Assembly (NCBI GenBank): GCA_026706985.1
Contig: JAPOXR010000049.1
Location: forward strand, 88,297-152,296
From: Paracoccaceae bacterium
Lineage (GTDB): Bacteria > Pseudomonadota > Alphaproteobacteria > Rhodobacterales > Rhodobacteraceae
DNA length: 64,000 nt
Direction: 5' to 3'
The first letter of the stretch is position 1. Every line of letters starts with the position of its first letter. A program made the position numbers and the translations under genes. Shown here one piece after another: positions 56,610 to 64,000 of the stretch. The notes below the pieces were generated by a model. The model searched no databases, was not told the DNA's origin, and saw only the letters and a program-made list of their open reading frames with translations.

Positions 56610-57778
56610 GTTGGAGCAGGATCGCCCTTGCCGCGGCAGGCGCGGTTTTGCTGAGTGTTGTTGCTGTGTTCAGTGTCATTGAGTTGGGAAAGCGGCAGTT
56701 CACACGCCCCGGGCTACTCAACGAAGCGGTGTTCTTTGACATCCCCAAGGGAGCCGGCGCGGCCGCAGTGGCAACTTCTCTGGAGGCGCAGGGGATCATC
56801 AGCGGGTCAGGAATTCTACCTGCCGATATGATCTTTCGTGAAGGCGCACGGCACAGCGGACGGGCAACCGCTATACGGTTTGGCACTTTTGAAATCCCTG
56901 CGGGTGCGTCAATGGACGAGATTCTGTCCATTATCACCAATTCCACCGCCGCCGGTGAGCGCTACCAAGTGCGTCTGAAGGCGGGTGCGCGTGGTGGCAC
57001 GGTCTGGTTGGGCGAACGCAAAGCCGGAGAGGAGGGATTCACCGAACTCGTGGTCTACAGGCAAGGCGATACCATACCGGACGCTTATAGCGGGGTGGTG
57101 CAGGTGCAATCATCCATTGGCTACCGGGTTGTGATTCCGGAGGGGCTGACATCCTGGCAGGTGGTGCAGAGCCTGAGCGCCGCGGACTTTCTTTCCGGTG
57201 ATCCGGGGGCGGTTCCGCCGGAGGGTATTCTGGCGCCCGATACCTATGCGGTGGAAAGGGGCTTGCAGCGTAGCGCTCTTTTGCAGCGGATGCGGGAGTC
57301 GCAGCGGATGATTCTTACTGAGGCATGGGAGCAGCGACGATCCGACCTTCCGGTGGAGACCGCGGAGGAGGCACTGATTCTCGCCTCCATCATCGAGAAG
57401 GAAACTGGATTGGCGGATGAGCGCCGACGCGTCGCTTCGGTTTTCGTCAACCGTCTCCGTCTGGGAATGCCACTGCAGACCGACCCCTCGGTCATTTACG
57501 GGGTGACGGAAGGGAAGGCCCCGCTGGGCCGCGGGCTCCGGCAAAGCGAATTGAAAGGGGATACCCCCTATAACAGCTATCTTCACAAAGGTTTGCCGCC
57601 GACCCCGATCGCCAATCCGGGACGGCACGCCATTCAAGCGGCGCTGAATCCGGAGGCTTCAAAATTCCTGTATTTTGTCGCTGACGGAACCGGCGGTCAC
57701 GCATTCTCCGAAAACTATGATGAGCACCGGAAAAATGTCCGCGCCTGGCGGAAAATCGAATCCGGCAAAGACCGGTAA
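56606..57778 (+). CDS. mltG: Endolytic murein transglycosylase
   Basis: Inner-membrane enzyme cutting nascent glycan strands, 390 aa. Residues 5-25 are a single TM anchor (IALAAAGAVLLSVVAVFSVIEL). A LysM-like region follows, and the catalytic YceG domain has LILASIIEKETGLADERRRVASVFVNRL with the essential Glu, LQTDPSVIYG, SPYN-type DTPYNSYLHKGLPPTPIANPG and FVADGTGGHAFSENYDEH. The fabF-mltG pairing is conserved widely. Confidence 0.96.
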   Translation: MSWSRIALAAAGAVLLSVVAVFSVIELGKRQFTRPGLLNEAVFFDIPKGAGAAAVATSLEAQGIISGSGILPADMIFREGARHSGRATAIRFGTFEIPAGASMDEILSIITNSTAAGERYQVRLKAGARGGTVWLGERKAGEEGFTELVVYRQGDTIPDAYSGVVQVQSSIGYRVVIPEGLTSWQVVQSLSAADFLSGDPGAVPPEGILAPDTYAVERGLQRSALLQRMRESQRMILTEAWEQRRSDLPVETAEEALILASIIEKETGLADERRRVASVFVNRLRLGMPLQTDPSVIYGVTEGKAPLGRGLRQSELKGDTPYNSYLHKGLPPTPIANPGRHAIQAALNPEASKFLYFVADGTGGHAFSENYDEHRKNVRAWRKIESGKDR

Positions 57779-57878
57779 CGGCAGAAGGTTCAATTCAGAA
57801 TGCGACTGCCGGGGCGGTTGGAATTTCTGAAATCGTGCTTATGTCGGAAATGGCCTGAATTGGATAAAGACTTGGATC

Positions 57879-58688
57879 ATGACAGCTGAATCATCACATG
57901 CCGAAAGCACTGATCGGGTCTGGCAAAGGATCCGAAGCGAGGCCGGCGAAATCCTGGCTCGGGAGCCTTTGCTCGCGGAGACCATCAATTCGGCGGTTCT
58001 CTGTCACCAATCGCTGGAGGCGGCGCTCGCAAACCGATTGGCATTGAAACTCGATTCAAGCGAATTCGGTGCCGACAGTCTGCGCCGGATCGCAGCCGAG
58101 GCGCATGCAGCCGACAAAGCCATCGGAATGGCGGCGCGGGCCGATATCATCGCGGTTTTTGACCGCGATCCGGCCTGCAACAGTTTCATCCAGCCATTAA
58201 TGTATTTCAAGGGTTTCCAGGCCATGCAGTGCTACCGGGTGGGGCATTGGCACTGGCAGCAGGGCCGGAGGGATATTGCCTATCACATTCAGATGCGGGC
58301 TTCGGAGGTTTTCGGTGTCGATATTCATCCCTGCGCGGTGCTCGGTCAGGGAATATTGATTGATCATGCGCATTCGATCGTGATCGGCGAGACTTCCGTC
58401 ATCGGTGATAACGTATCCATGCTGCATTCGGTAACGCTGGGAGGAACCGGCAAGGAGGGCGGCGACCGGCATCCGAAGGTTGCCGAGGGGGTATTGCTCG
58501 GAGCCGGAGCCATCGTGCTTGGCAATATAGAGGTTGGAAAATGCTCGCGTGTCGCCGCCGGCTCGGTCGTCCTGCATGATGTGCCCGATTGCAAAACCGT
58601 GGCCGGAGTGCCGGCGAGGATCGTCGGCGAAGCGGGCTGCGATCAGCCTTCAGAAACAATGGATCAGTATTTCCATCCCTCGGCCTGA
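57879..58688 (+). CDS. cysE: Serine O-acetyltransferase
   Basis: First enzyme of cysteine synthesis, making O-acetylserine from serine and acetyl-CoA, 269 aa. The N-terminal helical domain has REPLLAETINSAVLCHQSLEAALANRL; the left-handed beta helix has GVDIHPCAVLGQGILIDHAHSIVIGE, MLHSVTLGGTGKEGGDRHPKV and AAGSVVLHDVPDCKTVAGVPARIVG. The C-terminal tail is the segment that binds CysK in other species. Converges with pdhC, 7 nt apart. Confidence 0.96.
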   Translation: MTAESSHAESTDRVWQRIRSEAGEILAREPLLAETINSAVLCHQSLEAALANRLALKLDSSEFGADSLRRIAAEAHAADKAIGMAARADIIAVFDRDPACNSFIQPLMYFKGFQAMQCYRVGHWHWQQGRRDIAYHIQMRASEVFGVDIHPCAVLGQGILIDHAHSIVIGETSVIGDNVSMLHSVTLGGTGKEGGDRHPKVAEGVLLGAGAIVLGNIEVGKCSRVAAGSVVLHDVPDCKTVAGVPARIVGEAGCDQPSETMDQYFHPSA

Positions 58689-58695
58689 CAAGCCG

Positions 58696-59955
58696 TCAGA
58701 TCAGCATCGAGACCGGATTTTCAAGAACGTCGGCAATGGCTGCCAGAAAGCGGGCGCCGAGGGCACCGTCAAGGACTCGGTGGTCGCATGACAATGACAG
58801 TTCCAGAACAGTTGCGAAGGTGATTCCGCCGTCACCGGTCTCAACCGCCATGCGCTGCGCGGCGCCGACCGCAAGTATGGAACCGTGCGGGGGGTTGATA
58901 ACAGCATCAAAGCCGCTGATTCCGAACATTCCCAGATTCGATATCGTGAAAGTACCGCCGGTGTAATCCTCCGGCTTGAGCTTCCGCTCCCGGGCACGGA
59001 TGGCGAGAGCCTTCATTTCACGCGACAATTGCAACACCGTTTTGCTCTCGGCGTTGCGCAGCACCGGGGTGAACAATCCTCCCTCCACGGCCACTGCAAC
59101 CGCCACATCCGACGGTTTCAACTGCAATATGCGATCACCGGCCCAGGCGGCATTCGCCTCCGGCACGTTCTGTAGGGCCAGCGCCGAGGCGCGGATAATG
59201 AAGTCATTGATGGATAATTTGGCATTCTGTTTTGCCAGTTCCGCATTTACGCCTTCCCGCAGGTGCAGTAACTTATCGATTTCGACGCTGCGGCGCAGAT
59301 AGTAATGCGGGATTGTCTGTTTCGCTTCCGTCAGCCGCGCGGCAACTGTCCGGCGCATCCCATCAAGTGGAACTTCCAGAAATTCCCGCCCGGCAAACAA
59401 GGCGGCGATGTCCGTGCGTGCCGCTGTCTGCGGCGGCGCCGATGGCCCGGAGGCGGGAACCGCAGCAATATCCGATTTCACGATACGGCCATGCGGTCCG
59501 CTGCCGGAAACGGAGGCGAGATCGATGTTTTTTTCCGCCGCCAACCGCCGCGCCAACGGAGAGGCAAACACCCGCCCGCCCGTCGGCGGCATGGCGGCGG
59601 GCGCGGTGGCGCCAGGTATTGAAACTGGTGCGGTTGGAGTCTCGGAAGCCGGTGCGGCAGGCCCGGTAGTGGCAGGCCCTGGTGCCGGTTCCGGAGTTTC
59701 CGACATGCTTTCATCCGCCTCCAGCAGAATGGCGATGGGTGTATTCACCTGCACATCCTGGGTGGCCTCGGCAACGAGCAATTTTCCGATCACCCCGGGG
59801 TCCACGGCTTCGAATTCCATCACCGCCTTGTCGGTTTCGATTTCAGCCAGCAGATCACCGGCTTCAACATGATCGCCCTGCTTGACATGCCAGCGTGCCA
59901 AGGTTCCCGATTCCATGGTTGGCGAGAGTGCCGGCATAAGAATATTGGTCGCCAT
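58696..59955 (-). CDS. pdhC: Pyruvate dehydrogenase E2, dihydrolipoamide acetyltransferase
   Basis: 419 aa core of the PDH complex. The lipoyl domain at residues 1-78 carries the lipoylated Lys in [13 protein letters not shown]; a Pro/Ala-rich linker, then the peripheral-subunit binding domain [19 protein letters not shown], then the catalytic domain ending [22 protein letters not shown] with the His/Asp of HRxxDG. One lipoyl domain only. Starts 10 nt after pdhB. The E3 gene lpd is not in the window. Confidence 0.97.
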   Translation of the reverse strand: MATNILMPALSPTMESGTLARWHVKQGDHVEAGDLLAEIETDKAVMEFEAVDPGVIGKLLVAEATQDVQVNTPIAILLEADESMSETPEPAPGPATTGPAAPASETPTAPVSIPGATAPAAMPPTGGRVFASPLARRLAAEKNIDLASVSGSGPHGRIVKSDIAAVPASGPSAPPQTAARTDIAALFAGREFLEVPLDGMRRTVAARLTEAKQTIPHYYLRRSVEIDKLLHLREGVNAELAKQNAKLSINDFIIRASALALQNVPEANAAWAGDRILQLKPSDVAVAVAVEGGLFTPVLRNAESKTVLQLSREMKALAIRARERKLKPEDYTGGTFTISNLGMFGISGFDAVINPPHGSILAVGAAQRMAVETGDGGITFATVLELSLSCDHRVLDGALGARFLAAIADVLENPVSMLI

Positions 59956-59965
59956 TTGCGCGGCC

Positions 59966-61306
59966 TTAACGGTAAGTGACGCTTCGCACGGCGGCCACTA
60001 TTTCGTCAGGCGTGATCAGCGCCAGCCTCTCCAAATTCGCCGCATAGGGCATCGGCACATCTTTGCCGGTGCAGTTGATGACCGGCGCATCAAGCCAGTC
60101 GAAGGCATTCTGCATGAGGACGGCACTGATGTGATTGCCGATGCTGCAGATTGGCCAACCCTCCTCGACCGTGACGCATCGGTTGGTCTTTTTGACTGAA
60201 GCAATAATGGCCTCCGTGTCCATCGGCCGGAGCGTCCGCAGATCAATAACCTCCGCATCGATCCCTGCCTCGGCCAGCAGCCGTGCCGCTTCCAGCGTGT
60301 GAACCATGCCGATACCGAACGAAACCAGGGTGACGTCGCTGCCTTCCCTGTAGATGCGGGCGGCGCCGATGGGCACCGAATACCGGTCAGAGACCGGCAC
60401 CTCAAATTCCTTTCCGTACAGGATCTCGGATTCCAGAAACACGACCGGATTGGGGTCGCGGATGGCTGATTTCAACAGCCCCTTGGCATCGCTGGCGGAA
60501 AAGGGTTGGATGACCTTCAGGCCCGGCACCTGCGAATACCAGGCGGCATAATCCTGACTATGCTGCGCGGCGACGCGCGAAGCGGCACCGTTGGGACCGC
60601 GGAAAACAATCGGACACCCCAATTGTCCACCCGACATATAAAGGGTCTTGGCGGCGGAATTGACCAGATGGTCGATCGCCTGCATGGCAAAATTGAAGGT
60701 CATGAACTCGACGATGGGCCGAAGCCCTGCAAAGGCGGCTCCGACGCCGATACCGGCGAATCCGTGCTCGGTGATCGGGGTGTCGACGACGCGCCGGGCA
60801 CCGAATTCCTCAAGCAACCCCTGCGAAACCTTGTATGCCCCTTGATATTCGCCGACCTCCTCTCCCATCAGGAACACATTGCCATCCAGGCGCATTTCCT
60901 CCGCCATTGCATCGCGCAGCGCTTCGCGGACGGACATGCGCTTGGTTTCAAAACCTTCCAATGCCTCTTCCGCAGCCACGGTCGCAGTCGGTGCCGGAGG
61001 CGGCGATTCCGCCGGACGTTCTGCCGGGGTCACGGGTGCGGGCTTTGCCGCCAGGATTGCGCTGCCCTCGGTTTTCAATATGGCGATCGGCGTGTTGACG
61101 GCGATATCCGAACTGCCTTCGGCGACGAGCAATTCCGAGATTTCACCATCATCGGCGATTTCAAACTCCATAACCGCCTTGTCGGTTTCAATTTCGGCGA
61201 TGATATCGCCGCTGGAAACCGAATCACCTGCCTGTACGAGCCATTTCGCGAGGGTTCCGGATTCCATCGTCGGCGACAGCGCGGGCATTAGGATTTCAGT
61301 GTTCAT
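59966..61306 (-). CDS. pdhB: Pyruvate dehydrogenase E1 beta with N-terminal lipoyl domain
   Basis: 446 aa, longer than usual E1 beta because residues 1-80 are a lipoyl domain ([18 protein letters not shown], lipoyl Lys in [12 protein letters not shown]). The transketolase-like part follows: [58 protein letters not shown] and [15 protein letters not shown]. This lipoylated E1 beta is typical of alphaproteobacteria. Between pdhA and pdhC in a three-gene operon. Confidence 0.97.
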   Translation of the reverse strand: MNTEILMPALSPTMESGTLAKWLVQAGDSVSSGDIIAEIETDKAVMEFEIADDGEISELLVAEGSSDIAVNTPIAILKTEGSAILAAKPAPVTPAERPAESPPPAPTATVAAEEALEGFETKRMSVREALRDAMAEEMRLDGNVFLMGEEVGEYQGAYKVSQGLLEEFGARRVVDTPITEHGFAGIGVGAAFAGLRPIVEFMTFNFAMQAIDHLVNSAAKTLYMSGGQLGCPIVFRGPNGAASRVAAQHSQDYAAWYSQVPGLKVIQPFSASDAKGLLKSAIRDPNPVVFLESEILYGKEFEVPVSDRYSVPIGAARIYREGSDVTLVSFGIGMVHTLEAARLLAEAGIDAEVIDLRTLRPMDTEAIIASVKKTNRCVTVEEGWPICSIGNHISAVLMQNAFDWLDAPVINCTGKDVPMPYAANLERLALITPDEIVAAVRSVTYR

Positions 61307-61333
61307 TCAGCAATCTCCGCAGCGGCTGCACCC

Positions 61334-62323
61334 TCAGACATAGATGTCCGTCCACAATTCGGACTCATCCGGTTCCGGGCTGTTGCGGGCGAATTCCTCA
61401 ACCTCATTGATGGCAGCGCGCACTTCCAGATCTATAGCCTTGATGTCATCTTCGGTGACGCTCTTGAACTCAAGCAGCAGGGTGCGCACAAGATCGATCG
61501 GATCTTTTTCCTTGCGAACCTGCTGCACCTCGTCACGGGTACGGTATTTTGCCGGGTCGGACATTGAATGCCCGCGGTACCGGTAGGTCTGCAATTCGAG
61601 AATATAGGGTCCTTTCCCGGAACGGCAGTGTTCGGCAGCGCGGAGGCCTGCTTCCCTGACCGCAAGCACATCCATACCATCCGCGGATTCGCCGGGAATC
61701 GAAAATGCGGCTCCTCGGGAATATAAGGCTTCTGTCGCTGAAGCCCGGTCGGTTGAGGTGCCCATCGCGTACTGGTTGTTTTCAATGACAAACACCACCG
61801 GCAGTTTCCATATCGATGCCATATTGAATGTCTCATTGACCTGTCCCTGATTGGCAGCCCCGTCGCCGAAATAGGTGAAGGTGACCTGTCCGGTGGCATT
61901 GTATTTCTCGGCAAAAGCAAGCCCGGCGCCAATGGGCACCTGGGCACCCACGATCCCGTGTCCGCCGAAGAACTTCTTCTCCTTACTGAACATATGCATC
62001 GAACCTCCTTTGCCTCGGGAGCAACCGCCCGAGCGCCCGGTCAGTTCCGCCATGACGCCATTCGGGTGCATGCCGCAGGCCAGCATATGGCCATGATCCC
62101 GGTAGGCGGTTATCCGGTTATCACCTTCCTCAGCCACTGATTCGAGGCCGGTGACAACCGCCTCCTGACCGATATAGAGATGGCAGAATCCACCGATCAG
62201 ACCGAGCCCGTATAATTGTCCTGATTTCTCTTCGAAGCGCCGGATCAGCAGCATGGTGTGGTAATAATCGAAGAGTTCGTTCTTGGTTGCGCGGGGCCTG
62301 GAAGCGGTTTTTTTTGCAGCCAT
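61334..62323 (-). CDS. pdhA: Pyruvate dehydrogenase E1 alpha
   Basis: 329-aa thiamine-diphosphate subunit. YHTMLLIRRFEEKSGQLYGLGLIGGFCHLYIGQEAV, AYRDHGHMLACGM, GKGGSMHMFSKEKKFFGGHGIVGAQVPIGAGLAFA, and the TPP motif YFGDGAANQGQVNETFNMASIWKLPVVFVIENN. The phosphorylation loop YRYRGHSMSDPAKYRTRDEV is conserved in sequence. Start ATG 62323; ftsB lies 110 nt upstream on the same strand. Confidence 0.97.
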   Translation of the reverse strand: MAAKKTASRPRATKNELFDYYHTMLLIRRFEEKSGQLYGLGLIGGFCHLYIGQEAVVTGLESVAEEGDNRITAYRDHGHMLACGMHPNGVMAELTGRSGGCSRGKGGSMHMFSKEKKFFGGHGIVGAQVPIGAGLAFAEKYNATGQVTFTYFGDGAANQGQVNETFNMASIWKLPVVFVIENNQYAMGTSTDRASATEALYSRGAAFSIPGESADGMDVLAVREAGLRAAEHCRSGKGPYILELQTYRYRGHSMSDPAKYRTRDEVQQVRKEKDPIDLVRTLLLEFKSVTEDDIKAIDLEVRAAINEVEEFARNSPEPDESELWTDIYV

Positions 62324-62433
62324 TGCGAGTATCCTATAGGCCTATTCCGCAATAATCACCTGCGGCAATTGACCAATTCCTTAGAGTGTTCAGTCGGCAA
62401 ATTCCAGCGCCCCAGCCATCCTGAAGCACCGGC

Positions 62434-62736
62434 TCAATGAAGCGCGATCTCGTCCATCCGGATATAGCGGAGCACCGTGCGTGCCCGCTCATCAAGCAGG
62501 TCAAAATCCAGATAATCATCGGACATCCTGAGTGTCTTGTTTTGCATTTCCGCGACTTCCGCATTCAGCGCCTCGAGCTGACGCCGCAACTCGACCGCTT
62601 CGTCATCGATCTGGATACGGCGGAAAATTCCGTACTCGCCCTGCAGCGCGGCAAAGGCGAAATATCCTCCCAGCAACAAAACGCAGCACACCGATACCAA
62701 CCGGGCCAACGCGGCAAATCTGAGGCGGGTTTTCAT
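62434..62736 (-). CDS. ftsB: FtsB/DivIC-family septum formation protein
   Basis: 100-aa bitopic protein. Residues 10-30 form one TM helix (ARLVSVCCVLLLGGYFAFAAL), followed by a coiled coil (DDEAVELRRQLEALNAEVAEMQNKTLRMSDD) and the short ERARTVLRYIRMDEIAL end that meets FtsL and FtsQ. ATG 62736 (MKTRLRFAALARL) is preferred over an upstream ATG. The ftsB-pdhA order is common in alphaproteobacteria. The 262 nt upstream contain nothing I recognise. Confidence 0.87.
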   Translation of the reverse strand: MKTRLRFAALARLVSVCCVLLLGGYFAFAALQGEYGIFRRIQIDDEAVELRRQLEALNAEVAEMQNKTLRMSDDYLDFDLLDERARTVLRYIRMDEIALH

Positions 62737-62998
62737 AAATGTCCTGCTAAACGGGCGACTCGGGTGCCTTCTTGCCCCCTGCATGCCAGAATCCGGCACC
62801 GAAGTAAAAGTAATATAATGTCATGATCAATTATTTACGTCTGGTGAACATGCCCCGACAGCGGTTCGGGCCCCAGAAACATACATGAGTCATTCAGCCT
62901 ATTGCCCGAGTTAGCTGCAAAAGGAATTTCGGCTTTCAGTGCCTTCAAAATCAGGCTCAACGACTCGGCGGAGGTTCGGAAATATCTGCATTCAGGCG

Positions 62999-63882
62999 TT
63001 AGTCGCCACAGATTGCACATTGGCATTCTTTGTTGGTGAAATGGCGAACTCCCACCACACGTTTTTGATTGCGGTCGGCGCGGGAGTAAATCTTGGCGAA
63101 CAGATTCTCTTCGCAGTTTTCGACGTATCGCCGAAGCGAATAACTGCACAGATCAGCGATTTGAACCATGCTGGTCAATTCGCTGTCAACAAACAGCGGC
63201 GTTTCAATTATTCGCTCTATGTCAGTCCATCCGGTGCCGTGCCGGTGAAATTTACACATCATCTGCGTGTGTTTTCGGGCGACAGTGTCATTGTTGTCGT
63301 GCACAATCAGACCGAAAACATTTTGGACGGTATTTCCATTAATGTTCTGAAGGTAGCGTTCGAAGCGGGAGATGACCTGCTGGAATGCCTGTTCATCCAA
63401 GGTATGCCGGGCGGACTGCGGATTGAAGTGAATTTTGTCTATGCATTCGGCGAACAGACGGGCAAAGCGCCAATCTGCGACACAATCCGCAATTTTGTTG
63501 ATGAAGTCCCGACGCTCTGCCAGAGTGAGATGAACGTATGACTCGGTTTTTTCATAGTTCTTTTTTGTTTGTAGCGCTTGCCTTGGTTTTGTTTCTGGAG
63601 GTCAAGCAGTTTGGCCGTTCGCGCTCTGGTGACGGCTGCGCGGCGCTCGTTGCGGGGTAATTGCTCGAAGCCTTCTATACGTGACTGCTCCAAATACTTC
63701 CGCAGTACCCATGCTGTATGAATTTCAGCATTGTGGAGGTCATATTCAGCCTTGATGGCATTAATTTGGCTGTCGGCTTGGCTCCAGCGCCAGACCGGTA
63801 TGGAAACTCCGGCGAGAACGAAATGTGACGTGTTCCCCGGAATGCTGGATGTCCCCGACTCGTCGATATAGCAAAGATGCAA
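62999..63882 (-). pseudogene. DUF3800 protein, frameshifted
   Basis: The N-terminal frame (TTG 63882) codes LCYIDESGTSSIPGNTSHFVLAGVSIP, the DUF3800 hallmark with acidic metal-type residues, and runs to 63439. The C-terminal frame resumes with NYEKTESYVHLTLAERRDFINKIADCVADW-like sequence and includes FGLIVHDNNDTVARKH and VDSELTSMVQIADLCSYSLRRYVEN, ending at 62999. Adding one base in either of two A6 tracts (T6 at 63547-63552 or 63561-63566 on the plus strand) gives one 294-aa frame, so a single homopolymer deletion explains it. The family resembles RNase H-fold nucleases and is often found near mobile or defence genes; function unknown. Looks more AT-rich than the rest of the window. Confidence 0.82.
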
Positions 63883-63925
63883 CGGCGGCTTTCCATAGAA
63901 TAAAGCAAAAAAATGCGACTGGGCA

Positions 63926-63946
63926 GTTAGGGCAGATAGCCCTAAC
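63926..63946. repeat. Perfect 8-bp hairpin upstream of the DUF3800 gene
   Basis: GTTAGGGC (63926-63933), 5-nt loop AGATA, GCCCTAAC (63939-63946). It is 44 nt upstream of the DUF3800 start. It could be an operator, or part of the end of a mobile element continuing beyond the window. Confidence 0.6.
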
Positions 63947-63960
63947 CTGCATTTCTCAAA

Positions 63961-63982
63961 CCATGGATTGAAGCTTCCATGG
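63961..63982. repeat. 7-bp inverted repeat near the right edge
   Basis: CCATGGA (63961-63967) and TCCATGG (63976-63982) separated by 8 nt. It follows the other hairpin by 14 nt. No transposase frame is visible in the remaining bases, so its nature cannot be settled. Confidence 0.45.
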
Positions 63983-64000
63983 GCGGGGTTTCCGGCGGTT

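Noticed and set aside
56606..57778. Alternative reading of mltG as an aminodeoxychorismate lyase
   Set aside because: This is an old misannotation of the YceG family; the membrane anchor and IIEKETG motif identify the transglycosylase.

Overview
The window is ordinary, densely coded chromosome of an alphaproteobacterium (GC in the high fifties by eye). The assignment rests on gene order and family types: fabD-fabG-acpP with fabF-mltG; dac-tmk-holB-tatD-MBL; ftsB-pdhA-pdhB-pdhC with a lipoyl domain on E1 beta; carA divergent from a GatB/YqeY gene; rpsF-rpsR-rplI with an acidic L9 tail; and spermidine/putrescine-type ABC and TRAP transporters. I cannot place it below class. No phage, CRISPR array or intact insertion sequence was seen. 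Genes overlap by 4-20 nt within operons, and all eight convergent gene pairs are only 4-24 nt apart.

Layout. 1-4557: the 3' end of ppdK, an iron-dependent alcohol dehydrogenase, and a tight trio of methanethiol oxidase (SBP56), 2Fe-2S ferredoxin and CoA-binding protein. 4558-13785: cell-wall hydrolase, glmM, a UbiH-type hydroxylase, ilvC, carA, yqeY, ctaD and lipB. 13920-18958: tRNA-Leu(GAG) and a four-gene polyamine-type ABC transporter. 18975-24431 (minus): AEC permease and the MBL-tatD-holB-tmk-dac operon. 24592-28199: tRNA-Ser(UGA), an amino-acid ABC transporter and a 3-hydroxyisobutyrate-dehydrogenase-like protein. 28208-29259: a Fic gene broken by a 5-bp tandem duplication.

29451-48771 is mainly catabolic: a TRAP transporter (dctPQM), pobA, a short MetE-like methyltransferase, a redoxin, rpe, acs, the 5-oxoprolinase genes pxpB-pxpC-pxpA, tricarballylate-type tcuA-tcuB, and a convergent operon of a tripartite tricarboxylate transporter (tctC and a fused tctA-tctB), a PrpF-family isomerase and a 2-hydroxyacid dehydrogenase. 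48935-62736 is housekeeping: ribosomal proteins L9, S18 and S6, a membrane-anchored glutamate-synthase-like protein, fatty acid synthesis, mltG, cysE, the pyruvate dehydrogenase genes and ftsB. The right edge (62999-64000) looks more AT-rich and holds a frameshifted DUF3800 gene.

How the genes work together. PPDK, PDH, Acs, Rpe and the fab genes give a coherent central carbon and acyl-lipid core. TcuA/TcuB would oxidise tricarballylate-like acids to aconitate, the adjacent TTT system could import the acids, and the PrpF-family protein could isomerise the product. The main candidates for something not well described are a divergent HisA-like TIM-barrel protein between acpP and fabF, the methanethiol oxidase-ferredoxin-CoA-binding operon, and the combined pxp-tcu-tct region. 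No dedicated transcription factor was recognised anywhere in the 64 kb.
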